This document shows, one piece after another, positions 36,661-49,464 of a stretch of 64,000 bases of DNA. The position numbers and the translations under genes are program-made. The stretch spans positions 108,524 to 172,523 of the forward strand of contig JAPYMA010000169.1 in assembly GCA_035041965.1 (NCBI GenBank). Direction: 5' to 3'. Under the pieces are notes generated by a model. It ran no database searches, had not been told where the DNA came from, and saw only the letters and a list, made by a program, of their open reading frames with translations. Source of the DNA: Anisakis pegreffii. Taxonomy: Eukaryota; Nematoda; Chromadorea; Rhabditida; Anisakidae. Position 1 is the stretch's first letter. Every line of letters begins with the position of its first letter.

Positions 36661-36761
36661 GAAACACTGTTGTTTTACTCTACAAATAAAAGGATCATAT
36701 CTGTGTAACCGTGCTAGCGACTGAATCGTATTTAACTCACTATGTTGCTGTGAACTCAACA

Positions 36762-37172
36762 ATGGCCTTGTCAAAATTGAAATCCTTTTGGAACAAGCAA
36801 AATATTCCGAAAAAAGTCGTTTCTGTTATTCCTTATCCCATTCAATCTTTCACCGTGCCCAAATCCCAAAGTTCTCCACAAATGTCAACTTTTCTAGATC
36901 TACTCCATAAGTTCAAGTCAGTAAGTGATCCACTGTTCCCGAGTGTCATAATACTAACATTGTTGTTTGAAATTTTGTGCAATTGTTTTTTGTTCAGTTT
37001 TGATCATATTTATTCCTAAAGATATATTTGTTGTTGCTTTCTGGTGTCTCATTTAATCATACCGCGTAATGCACACAATGTTTCGCAAATAATCACAGTG
37101 GGAATCTGCGGCGTTCATAATGCATCAACTGAATGTATGCAGCGTCAAGAGCCGAACTCAGCATTCCGTTAG
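36762..37172 (+). CDS. Hypothetical small two-exon gene
   Basis: ATG 36762 opens 53 codons to a strong donor (AAGTCA/gtaagt, exon end 36920); the encoded start is MALSKLKSFWNKQ, a basic N-terminus, followed by VVSVIPYPIQSFTVPKS. About 100 bases before the ATG is a good acceptor (ttttctaattcag) that could receive a spliced leader. Joining in phase 0 to an acceptor at 37142 adds nine codons and a TAG, giving 62 residues. No family recognised. The second exon is too short to be secure, and the true downstream exons may lie elsewhere. Confidence 0.35.
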
Positions 37173-38273
37173 ACTAATCTCCATTTAAACTTGAAGCCGT
37201 TAGTGCCGATAACTTCACTTGAGAAAATCATTTAAACTCGACTTAGATCTCAGAGTTTTCAATTCCACGGTGTGACTGAAGTAATATGTAGTATCGATTA
37301 TTCAAGTACACATGAATTGTTATAAATTAAAATCTACAGAGTAAATTTGAGGGCCATTGATTGCACTATTCAGGCAGATACGTGTTTATTGTTTATATAT
37401 GCTTGCAAATAATCTCAACATGAATATTTGCTTACAGAATCACACTTCAAAGTAAACTCTACAGAATTAAGAACATCAAATGTGAAAAAGTTATTTCGTT
37501 GCGCAGCATAAACCGAAGCATTCGAAATGAGTCGGTCATATGAATGATCGCATCTCTCATCATTTTATCCACACAATCTGTTTGATCCAGTCACCATTAC
37601 GATACGATTCTCCGTAATTCAATGCGCATCCTTCTGAACAACCTTTTGAAAGTGATGAGCACAGTTTATCTAAAATTTCAATTAAATCATAAGCGGTCAC
37701 CGGAGTATTCTTTTGCTTGGTACAACTAAGAAAGCATCACCTTCTCATAGCGGCCAGTTCTGCGTACTTTAAACAACGATTAGGTTCAAAGAATTGTGTT
37801 TTGGTTATGGAAACGTCTACATGAAGAGAATCAACGAACACTGTAAGCAATCAGCATTGAAGTCAGCGAATCATCCGCAGACCGCTGCATAAATCGGAAA
37901 AGCTTCTCACATTTCTGAGTGAAATGAGCAAATGAAACGCAATGAAAAGCGATCGCACCAAATCGCTCGTGTTCCGTTTACATCTCTTGAGCTGTATCAG
38001 AATGTGTTCTTATCTCGGATTTTTTGGACGCATTTTCGTTATGCGACAGAGCGAGAACGCGGTTTACAAACCCAAAATGAGAGTGTTCTTACTGGCAGTG
38101 AGCATGATAACATAAGATCAAATATGGACGTCACAACAACACGAATTCGGTATTCAAGACTATTCGCGACGATTTCACTGTTAGTAATGAATTTTTGTGT
38201 TGTGCCATCCAAGCATACAATAATTGCTTACCTGATAAATGGCTGCTAGCCTGATGTGATTTTGCGAAAGTAT
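36921..38273. other. Gene-poor stretch with one open frame
   Basis: AT-rich. The only notable frame is plus 37932-38249 (ATG start, 105 codons, Arg-rich N-terminal half and a hydrophobic segment near the end). It lacks homology and clear flanking splice sites and is probably not a gene. It ends 25 bases from the convergent immunoglobulin gene stop. Confidence 0.3.
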
Positions 38274-40356
38274 TCAATAACGATAAGTGGCTCTAATTGA
38301 TTTGAGGTCATATCCATTGCGGTTGGTTGCTAAGCACGAATAGATGCCTTGATGGATGATATAGGTTGGATCGATTTCAAGCTTCGATCTTATTTGATTT
38401 GATTCAGTGACAGTTTGTAATAGCTGGAAAAAAGATTGTTTCAAATCAGCGCCGATAAACGATGCAAATCTTGAGTTAATTTTCCTCTTTTTTCAAAAAA
38501 TCAAGTAATCATATTTGTTAACATTTGGTATTTTCAATTTTATCAATCAACTTGTACATTTCACGATTCCTAGTATCATTAGTCAACGAATTCTGCAAGG
38601 AGACAATTCATAAAGGGGTCACAATTGCATAATACCAATAGAGAGTATGAACAGCGTCGAGTATTGTGAGTTGGAGTCTTGTAGCACATAAGCTTCACTT
38701 TCTACATGGTTGTTTATAGAACTTGTGATCGTACGTCGTCAAACACGAAGAGATCTTAACCAATGCACGATGCGATCAATTCAATTGTTAGCGCATTTTT
38801 CGCTTTTAAGACCGTACTTCGCTAGGTTTTCAGGCTTCAGCACGTTATAGCATCGAACTTCTCGTAAGTTCATCATATCCGTGTCATGATGCAACCTCAC
38901 TTTGGAAAAATACTCCGGTGTGTCACGGCTATCCGACTACCACGTGAAATGCTTTCTGTTAAAACACAGAATGCATACGACATCATCCGTTACAAACTGA
39001 TGCAAAAACGTGTCACATTCACTGCGAAGGAAGTGTCAAGCAGATTTCTGAACGGTTGCTTTTGTAAACTGGAAGTTCCCTCTGGCATGCGGCTTGTGAT
39101 GGTGAACTGAACTGAACTGAACGCCTCTCGTATTTATTTGGCTGAGGCTAACCAATAATCAGAATATCACCAACAGTTCAGCGTTAGACGATTCATTACA
39201 AGAGACGAATGGTGAGACACTGCTCCGTTTATAAATGTTACAAGATATTACATATGATTCATGCACACATTCGCTATCTTACGCAAATGCAACATTGGAA
39301 CTCAAAATGCGAAATAGATGAGAAGTGAAACTGCGGAAAGAAGTAGAAAATATGTTAAAGGATTTTAAAGCCATCAGCAATGATCACTCACGTATTCAGT
39401 GTCTGTGATCCTTATTTGTGCACCATTTTTATACCAAACGATTGATGGCAGCGGATCACCTTCTGCTTCACATATCAGTATCAATTTGTGTCCGAGTTTG
39501 AACGTTTGAATGAAATGCGAATGTTTTGTTATTTTCGGCGGCCGCTTAAAAGTATTTTATCCTTAAGATTACAATTCACACTGCTTGCAAACACCGGTTT
39601 TGTTCCACTCAGAAAATACATGTGGGCGGTTGTGTTTGCAGAATGAATAAATGAACCTTTGAAAAATTTTGTTCTGGCAACATTACGTTCGTATTTTCAG
39701 CATGACAGTAGTGGTGGATGATGACATTATGGCATTGAGCAATCTTTGTTGATCTTCCTTTCCCATTTTCGCATGAATTTTTCATAAATCAGTCAATTTT
39801 ATTTCATGTCCGTAAATTCCAATTCAGACAATTTTATTCTGATCAGTTACTAATCTCTCAGCAAAAAAAAATCATCTGAAGTCGAACAATCGCGGTGATG
39901 TCACTGAATTAAGAAATAAACGCGTTTGATGAACGGATATGAACGAATGAAGCACAAGTTATGAGTGCAATTTGCAAAAGCGATACAATGTGCTGCCCAG
40001 ACAAAGGTCAGCATCACACTTCAAGCACATACTGTCAAAGCGAATCGGTGCCTTAGAAAACTTACTCTGAAATCGACGGAGATATGAGGTGTGTTACTGA
40101 AATGCAATAACGAGTCAGCATTTTGGGTGGATGCATACGGTGTTGTTGACCTGTTGTTCAACATTTGATTGTCTCGCATTGCTAACACATTGTCGAATGA
40201 TTCTTGTGTTGTATTTTGGCCAAATAAAGAAGTGGAATTTGTTGTGGAATCATAGTAACAACTGATGTAGTAATTCGGTGATATTGCACATAGGAACAAG
40301 ATTAATGAATGGAGAAACATTCGATGCGAATACATCGCAAATAATCTAAAAACCAT
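38274..40356 (-). CDS. Secreted one-immunoglobulin-domain protein (OIG/ZIG-like)
   Basis: Three exons, 40066-40356, 39392-39544 and 38274-38423, joined in phase 0, give 197 residues. Residues 1 to about 31 hold a signal peptide (hydrophobic core MFLHSLILFLCAI; an alternative Met lies at residue 8). The next 65 residues are Asn/Ser/Thr-rich with at least three N-glycosylation sequons. Residues 98-197 form a single I-set-like immunoglobulin domain: Cys122 in LILICEAEGDPLP, Trp134 in IVWYKNG, and Cys178 in HQGIYSCLATNRNG. No membrane segment follows before TGA. In C. elegans, OIG and ZIG proteins of this build maintain axon position or synaptic organisation; whether this is an ortholog of one of them cannot be decided by eye. 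The exon 2 acceptor is AAG (tttaag). Confidence 0.82.
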
Positions 40357-42368
40357 AAACTGTTACCTCAATTGCATTCATCACAACAACGAATTCCGAA
40401 TGAATAAACCATAAATAATAGTGTAAACGCATATTATGGGCTAACGAATAGCACACTTCAATAACATAGCGGTTTTTAAGTGAACGCTAAGAAATGATAG
40501 GACAAATTTTAGTGAAGGGCAGTGGCACAGCGAAACGCACATCGATGAGCGTATATCCAATTTAATCTTCTTGACGCTTCTTTCCTAATAATATCGTCTT
40601 TATATGCATGTGAATTCGTTTCTCGTCGATGCGGCAATTCGGGGCGAGTCGAAAGACGAGGATTGCATGCGCTGAATGATTTATAAATATCGTGAGCAAT
40701 CAATTTATCATTTCAAAACTGCACTCTGATGAAGAAGTTATCAACTTTTGAAGCATTGAATTTACACAGTATGTAAGTAATTAAAGGTAGTTTCATGTGG
40801 GAGTGAATGTTCACATCACTATTACATAATAACTTTTCGAAGAATTCTTTCATTATGAAGGATTATTATTGCGTTAGAAATTGAGTAAGCTGAAGGAACT
40901 CTGCACACTATCTGACGAAAAATATGACAGAATTGTCATGTTAGGGGATTTCGTTGCTGAGGAATTCAGTGTACAAACTTCACAGAACAATTTCACTGTA
41001 TGCCGAATCATTGCCGATCAGGGAAAGTGTACCTGAAGTGTTAACAAAACCATATCTTCAATTACCGTAGCAGAGTTTGGACGAGAGAACAAACCGCCTA
41101 AGAAATCATATGACAAAATGACCGTATTTGTGTTCAGTGTTCTGAATGTAATATGACTTCGAACTTATTACCCAGAAATGGATTTTTTCTTCAATTTTTT
41201 GGTGAAGTTTATCTTTCAGTCGATCCCTATCACCTTTCTCTGTATCTTTAAATCCTACAATCCATGTTACCTTAAGAAACTTATCTGGATACCGCTGCGT
41301 TCTGGTAACATCGAAGCTACAAGAAATATTCGACATTTTGCGTCTGTTTCATTCCTCATCCTCATGACTAATACTGTCGTCTACTTTCGATGTTTTTTTT
41401 TTCACAGCCAGTCTTCTCGATAAATGAATAACTATTCATTCTATTCTATAATTAATTTTTAATCGAAATTCTGCATCCGCAACAATTTTGCATCAGTTCA
41501 ATAAAACCTTACGTTTGACACTTTCTCCTTAATCAACAATGATGTATGCAGTTGAATCTGCTGCTGGAAATATTTATTTGATTACGTGTTCCATAGATCA
41601 TCATCATCATTGCGATTTGTAATCATCCTCGGGCTGTAATTAATTCTTTCATTCTCCTTCCGAATCCTACTGTTACCAAATACAAGTCATGGCAAAAAGT
41701 AATAAAAAAATTTGCTGTTTCATTCGTCGAATTAAACAAGCAAACAACACAAAAGAAATTTTTGTGGAATGAATGTTTTACACAGAAAATATGTGAAAAT
41801 TTGATCGCCTCTATTCGATTCGTTAGCGATATGAAAATATTAATCGAATTTCAAATCGGTTTTTATTTTGCGCTTATCACGATCATAAAACATGCTTTGC
41901 AGTGAACGTTCTTTCATGAATTAAAGAAGTATTAAGAGTAGTCAGTGCCAAAGATAAATGATCGCTTTTAGTGAACGGGATATATTTCAGTCAATCATGC
42001 GTTTCCAGATGAAATGTTGTATCGTTCAGCGTTCTCTTCTGTTCAGTTCATTCTGTTTAATTGCTCAACTCCTCTTTGAATCAGTTGTGAAGGTGCATAA
42101 TTTACGATAATGGCAAACGAATGTATATGTTGCAAATTACGCATTAAACATGATAATGGTAAGAAAAGCACTAAGCATTCAAGGCTTCCGAACACAAGCA
42201 TTCAACTACCAATTGAACACGAATCGAGAATGCTGATTTGTTTGCAGATAACTTTCCATATCAGTACTCTGGAAACAACTCAATAGGAAAATGCATCATA
42301 GTCAAATCAATTGTACTGCATTCCTGACCGAATATTGCAGATTTTGGTTTTTCCAACTGTGAAAAACT
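40357..42368. other. Intergenic, no supported gene
   Basis: About 2 kb. Near 40880-41030 the plus strand reads ELCTLSDEKYDRIVMLGDF, faintly like a LINE endonuclease GDF motif but too short to call. The promoter of the immunoglobulin gene should be just right of 40356. Confidence 0.35.
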
Positions 42369-42575
42369 TTATTCGACATCAATAGGCGAAGACATTTGTT
42401 CTTCATAGTGTGAATGCTTCAGCGTTGATACAGGCGAGCCTTTGAAAGCGTTCGCCATGCGACTGTCACTGTTTGATTGCTTGACGATGCCATAGCTCTG
42501 CAATCGTTTTGCGAATGAATTCTGTTCGAGCAACTTTTCTCGTTCGAAAACATCTTCAAGCAGGTCATCAGCCAT
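42369..42575 (-). CDS. Small single-exon gene, 68 aa, unknown
   Basis: True ATG at 42575, 68 codons, TAA at 42369-42371. A good acceptor (attgtttcag; exon starts at 42631) lies 56 bases upstream of the ATG and fits a spliced-leader site, and the stop codon overlaps a perfect AATAAA poly(A) signal. Together these mark a compact real gene. The product is hydrophilic and charged: it starts MADDLLEDVFEREKLLEQ, is predicted helical for the first 30 residues, then Ser-rich; no signal peptide, no membrane segment, no recognised domain. Probably cytosolic or nuclear. Confidence 0.55.
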   Translation of the reverse strand: MADDLLEDVFEREKLLEQNSFAKRLQSYGIVKQSNSDSRMANAFKGSPVSTLKHSHYEEQMSSPIDVE

Positions 42576-45500
42576 TAGTGTTGATCGTTTGCAATGGACG
42601 CGTATGTATTCTTTCGAATGAAGTATTCTTTCTGAAACAATTTGCGCACTGAGTAATTCATCAGTGAAAAGCGTTAATCGGCAATTAGTTCGAAATTCGT
42701 TTTCATGATCACCTCAGATCGTTAGTTGCACTAGCAACGGTAATGTTGCTAAACGAAAAAGCAACAACAAAGTGGCAGTGATAACTGAGAAATATTAGTG
42801 ACTGTAATGATTTCATGCGATTTGTCCCCATCAAAAATTCACGCATAATGCATTGATATTGATTTGCTTGGATATGCGTCGTTGACTGCAGCAGTTAAGG
42901 TTGAAACAATGATTGTTTGCTGCCATTAATGTTTTTGTTGAATGTTTTAAAAGTGACTATTTTGGCTAAGTGAGCGCCATTTATGAGTGAACTTCCGATG
43001 CATTTCCGATTTACGCTCACTTAATGGCACCCACCTGCCATTAAGGTATGAAACTTCGTCAACATATTCGCACCTGCCTATCTCTCTCCTCACATTTATT
43101 TTCACTCGTTTTTCGCTATCATTCACATCATCCAAATAGCACTGCTCTAGAGAGAACTCCCTTCAAATTACTGTCTCAAGCCAGCTTTTTGAATTCTCTT
43201 TCCGTTTGTTTTTTGAAACCATACAACAAAAGCTCGATAAGATCTCGTATCAACTGGTTGGATGAATTTTTTGATTATTTGTTTTTTTTTTAAATTTTCG
43301 CTCTGAAATGTTCCAGATGACCTTGCGTTTCGTACACAGTCTAGAGCAGTACTGAACACCACTTTTGATTCTCTCAAACAGAATCCGTTTGTTTTTTTTG
43401 TTGACGATTCAGTTTCAGCTATATATGAATGTAACTGCCACATGAGCGCCTAAGTTAATGCTGTACGGAATCATTTCGGTCATTTCGCTAAATCGGGTAG
43501 CTGAAGCAAATTCTGCCCAACTAGAACCATTCTTGGTGGTACAGAACATAAATTTAAGTTTCAAACATCAAATCTCCAACTGGAATGAGATTAGCTCGAA
43601 TCAGCGCACAAAACTCGCCATTTTGAATAAGGAATATGCGGCAAATTTTGTGCGAAACACAATGGTGGCGTTTGCTAGCAGGCATAATAGTTCCACATCA
43701 CTTCATCGCGTCATAAAAAATGATAAATCTAGGCTTAGGTTTAATATTCGCATTTCAAAAGCAATCTTAACCGACCACTTTGTGGTGCGATATTCGTTTC
43801 GAAAATAGCGACTATCTCGTGGTAAATTTTTTGGAAAGCGCCATTTTTATTTAGTGATGGAACTGTGTGAGTGATTGTACGAATGCGAAGTTTGACTGTT
43901 ATAAATACACAACAGTGCATGTTGTTATGCATGTAAATTTTTTAAGCGGATTAAAAACGAATTTTTCATATCATATGACAGTGAAGTTTATGTTCAGTTT
44001 ATATTATTAACAAGCAGTTCTGGTGAGTTTTTCAGTAGGATGCTTATAACCACTGATATTCAAAGAACCAAAATCGCTGTGCATTTTTTTAAATCACTGT
44101 TTCCGCAGCCATTCAACTATTGTTTCAGCAGCAGATGTTTGCGTGAGTTTGAACTGATTCGACGATTTCCCATTTCATTTTTGATAATTCTTGCAAACGT
44201 GATTAGTTTCGGTTGATCGACTCCATTTCAGCTCTCCTTTTTAAGCTCGTTTTTTTTGACGGCATTGCTAATCAATAAATCACTTGTTCATCCGGTATTT
44301 TCAACAGCAACGATGAAGTTGCCAGTAGAATGTTAACATGTTCTACCTTGGCTATGTGATTTTCAAAACACCTGCTTTGAAATAATGCAATGGATTGAGC
44401 AGACTCCTAGAATCAGCAGTCTCTGCAAGCGATTGCTAATCGTTCTACCAAGGATGTTGATAGGCACGAACCAGCGTTCCAGGATTCAACAAAATGACAT
44501 ATGCATAAATCGTCACCTAATCTCCATTTGAACACCTATAATTGCAACGAGAAATTCAGTGAACCGAAAGTGATAAGAAACGTTGTGCCAGAGAGACTGA
44601 CAGGAACAGCGAACCCATAAAATTTGTTTGATGTTTCGCTACAGCTGTTAACTGCGATGTTTTGCAACGCTCATTATCAAACCATAAATATGAAATCATT
44701 TGCGGACTCTTCAACTTTTGATGCAGTTGAATTAACTAGAAACGATTGCATGCTTACCACACGACGTAATAAATTGAAGCAAATGATAGGTATTCAAGCG
44801 GTCATAAAACGATTCTATTAAGCGTTGGTTAAAAGTCGAGTGTTATCTGATACTCATTCGTTTCAAATTATTGCATTCGTAAATCCATCTCAAAAAACCA
44901 TTACTTTTTGGCATTCTTGGTTGGTTTCAGTGATGTATATGAGTATCACCGCAATGGATGTAAAGCCTTGTGCGTTATTCCCTTATTATTGTCATCAATT
45001 CATTGACCAGTCTTGTAACCGTTCCACTCGCAGTGTCCTTACGAGAAGTTATTAACCTGTGGTCAAGATTCTTTCATCTCATCAACTACTGATCACTGTT
45101 TTCATAAGGGAAGGGCACTTTTCAGGTGCTATGGAAGGATTATTAAAGAGATACCTAGTCTTTACATTACTTGGTTTAGTTAAGCCCTTTGATATCATTA
45201 GCGTTTTTGGTATTGCTGCTATCGGGTTACATTATGGAGCATATTTCTATGATATTATTCACTCTAACTATAATTCATAGCTATCAGCTGAAATGCGCTG
45301 ATATAACTATGTGGGCGATAGTATACTTTCTCCAACATTACCTTCAAAATCACTCCGTTTTACCACTCCATTTCGATAGCAGTGTTGAAAGAACAAAATT
45401 TGACATATTTTGATACAACTTTCGTTTGTACGACTACAATGATAAAATTATTGTTCAATCATTGTTATGGCATTCTAATTTCAATATTATGTGTTGCGAA

Positions 45501-48500
45501 CTGATTCCATCGAATGGTTGCCGATTTTTTTTGTGAACAATTGAAACATTCCCGTCTTTTCGTCGAATAATGTTTTATATCTGGTGGCTAACACTGGACG
45601 GAAGCAATCGAACCTCAGATATTCAGTCAATCCTAATTTGTTTCACACCTCTTGTTTCTCATTCATATCGACGTTCATCATCACACTGACTTTCGAAGCG
45701 GTAATTCACTGATGTCACCTACAAACGCACACTCAAATGCTCTCGAAACGTAATTGCATTCTGTCATTCGTAAACTCATTTTTCTTTTATCGTTTAATCA
45801 ACTCACAAAGTTCAGTGATGCAAGATGAAACGAATGAATGACGTTTATTCGAGATGTTGATAAATTTATTAATGACATTTCATCAATATTCTTCACTGAC
45901 ATCTACATTCATAAAACATTCTATGAAACTTTATGTCAACTTCAGGCTAATAAACTTTCTTTTAACGGTCATGATTACGTTGAATGAAAACTCGGACGGT
46001 ACACATGATTTATCTAAATTCTGAATGAATCATTAATTAGAATGAACTTATTCGTGAGGATTTAATCGAGCAATTAAAGCTGATTTTGAACGGAATCTAA
46101 ACCATCCATGTGTCGCAAAATACGATTTTGTTTATGCTCAGCTTTAGGTTAATGCTTTCGCTTACCGATACAGAACTACAGTGAAGTGATTCTGACAGTC
46201 AAAAGAATGTTCAACGCTCTTATCATCATTATTCTTGTTATTTGCACATTACTCTTCTATGAGACTGTCTTCATAACAGTTATCCATTGTACTTATTTCG
46301 GTTAAGTTGGAATTGTATCATTCGTATAAGGAGTCCCTTCATCAAACTATCAATCCAGATGTCCTTCCGATGGAGACGGTGACTCGGAAGAAGAAAACAA
46401 TTTACTAGAATGATTTATAGTAAGCAATCAGCATCCCATGCATAATATAATTTTTGCTTCATTTTTTGCTGTTATTTCCTTTCGCAGCAGTTGTGACTCA
46501 TTTCGCATGCCATGGTGCATTCTGTCCGTGTAGGTGCTTCAATATAACTGCGATATGCAGTTTTATCCGATGGAAACCTGTCTTTGAATTTATGGCTTCT
46601 GAATGCCTACTTCGTAGCGTCCATGGATCGAGCATAATGTTTGAAAATTTCCTATCTGAAACTTTCGATGTTGCCATTCGATGCCTAAATTTAACCATAA
46701 AACCTTTCAATCGTCTTTCACAACTTTTCAAAATCGGAAACTACTTTCTGCCATTCGATGCTTCCAAACATGCACCATTCCATAAAAGACACCGTTTATT
46801 GCTCAATTAAAGAATCATTGGTGATCAATCGCCCATAAAATTCATCAGAATTCGAATTGCAGTAGTGTTGTGTAATCACAATTAAATTCGAAATCAATTT
46901 CGTTATCTTCCTTTCTTTGCATTGGCACTGAATGAAGTTTGCCAAATTTCCGAACCAGATATGATATCCAATTTCAGTGTTCCGTTTTCATTCTGTCAGA
47001 GTTTTCGTTGTTTAATTTCGATTTAACAAATTTTTTCATGCATCTTATTCATGCAATTGTTCCATGGAAACGAAACAAGTAAGAGCAGGTATTTGAGGTT
47101 GATCACCGAGGTGGATGAATAGACATTGCTGTGTTGTTGTTTGAAAGAATGTGCATTTGTCATTTTAAATAAGTGAATTCAGTGAAAGTATTAGCACGAC
47201 TAATGTGACATCAAAAATTTATTAACTAACCGAGCCTAGCCTCTGGCTGTGACTCTAATGCTTTTTAACGTCTCATAGCATCCTATCCTCATTCGTCACT
47301 CTCAACTCTTGCATTAATAATTCACAGTAATCGTTTCTGACAACGTTTCCTTACTGACTTCACGAAACACAACAGCATTCCAACCATCCGAACACACCAA
47401 CGCACAAAGCCAAATATATCCATTCCACTCACCTAGCATTTGTACCTCTCTATCTAACAGTCAACATCATCTCTTCTTAAATTATTATCTTCCACTTAGC
47501 CGATATTTTTGTTATTCATAAATCTCATCAACACCAACTAATCGCTCCGCAATCAACTCTTTCGCTGAATTCCTTTTGCATCGTTTCTCGATCGTTCGAA
47601 TAGAATATTCCACAGCTGGTCTCTGCTGATGTAATTTCAAAAAAAAACAGTTCCTTGTTTTTGAGATTTTATCTTAGACTCAATTCAGGATCCAGGTAAC
47701 GGAAACTTCGACAGGAAGAAATGAAATCTATTCCAGATTGTAATCACTTCACTACTCGACTTCTACGGTAGAATAGAATTACACATATCCACAATCAACT
47801 TTAATTATTCAGATGCTTTTATCGTTCTCTCATGTTATTGCTGAGACGTGTTAACGAATGAAGTAGCAGTCATCGTTCAATAATTTTTCGTATAATTGTT
47901 TTATTATCCAAACTGTCGTTTGTTTATAGTACCATAATTGATTTTCCATTTATGAGCCATCGTTTTTAAAATTTGAATCGTCATTCATCCACAAACAAAG
48001 CACAGGAGCAGTGTTTGAAGGTAAGTCTGAATTCATGAGTGTTCATGGCGCCTATAAACCCAGTTAAATAAAGATAATCATCGGAAGCATCGTTTGTTTT
48101 TTATTTCTCGTTTTTACTATAATAGTGCAATATTCTAGCTGATATTCCTTGCACGAGAATATTTTGACTGACATTGACAAATGTTACACACAGCTGAACA
48201 GTTATTTATTAATTTCTTCGTTCACTTAACTTTACTACATCCATTTTCTCTGATTAATTTTAAGCAACATTCATGTGTACATATGAATTATTTCCTTTAC
48301 TGTATTCTCAATAACACGATAGGATTGATTCTTGGCAATATCGATGAATTGACGTACGCAATATTTATTGAAACGTAGGTTTCGTCACTCAGAAACATTG
48401 AAAGATAACTGTGTACTGAACGCATCTAATTCACTTTTAGCTGTTTGTTTTCCATTCTCGTAAATCAGCACACAGGATCATTTTGCTGTCAGCACTCGTT

Positions 48501-48700
48501 CAAAGAAAAGATCATGTGTAGTGAGCAACCGTTCATTATTTTATTCATCGGCTGTATGAAAATGCCTGTCAATGCAAGCACCAATTTGATCGTATTGCTC
48601 GTTCTCCATGACGTGTACAATGTTGGCATGATTCCACATCTGAAAGCAAGCTTAATACATTCATGGATTTGTGAGTCGAACGAATGACTTTAGAAAATTA
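42576..48700. other. Long gene-poor region
   Basis: About 6 kb without a supported gene. Items seen: a short inverted pair around tctagagcagt (about 43140 and 43342); a plus-strand frame, 44624-45280, of 219 codons interrupted by only two stops, with no homology; an open frame near 46454-46810 lacking an ATG. None has the splice-site and phase support seen for the genes listed. Confidence 0.35.
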
Positions 48701-48704
48701 ATGA

Positions 48705-48845
<141 letters not shown>

Positions 48846-49134
48846 GTGCACTGTTGGAAAAAATGAATTGATATAGTTACATGAATAATATAACATTTTA
48901 TCGCATTGTTTCAACAGCTCTATCTTCACGGCTCAGTAGATACTTTGTGAAATCTTATGACTAATTGAATCTTAACGTTCGTTATTAACTGAAGTGAGGT
49001 GAAGTGAGACGGATTAATTTAGCTTTCAACGTAATTATTCATAACGAACATATTCAAAAGAATCCGCTCAAAGTGTTTCATAAACGAACCTACATCTTTC
49101 GCATAGCCTTATCGTTTTTATCATTTATTTTCAG

Positions 49135-49464
49135 AAACATATCTTAACTTCATCGGATGTCCAACTCATTCGAGTTTCTTATCACATGTTTCTTCCAAAG
49201 TAGTGAAAGAAACAGTAATGATTGCAGATGTCAATCTTGTTGATGCTATGAAGGTTGCGGTATCAAAAACTGGAATTAGGAATAAAGAATCTAAAATTTA
49301 CGCTTTTTTCATCAACGTGAGTTATCCTACTTGAAAATGAACTCTGCTTGATGGTGACATTTTAAGTTCGGTAATACTAATTGCTTCATGTTTAGTCAAA
49401 ATTCAATACGATGATGAAGGAAGCGTGTTTATTTTCTCTCCGAAAGGACGTCGTGAATGTTTAA
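49135..49464 (+). CDS. Orphan exon pair, possible 3' end of an unknown gene
   Basis: A 182-bp open segment, 49135-49316, starts at ttattttcag and ends at a gtgagt donor, with 60 sense codons (including TVMIADVNLVDAMKVAVSKT). A 79-bp intron joins it in phase 0 to 49396-49464, which ends SLRKDVVNV then TAA. The first exon needs an upstream exon ending in phase 1; none was found in the 400 bp before it, which contain the TA repeat. No family recognised. The open length with matched splice sites and phases makes chance less likely but not excluded. Confidence 0.38.

Noticed and set aside
37932..38249. 105-codon plus-strand frame converging on the Ig gene
   Set aside because: No homology, no supporting splice or trans-splice sites; composition unremarkable.
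40880..41340. Possible LINE endonuclease remnant (IVMLGDF)
   Set aside because: Only one short motif; no second block in order, so not enough for a call.
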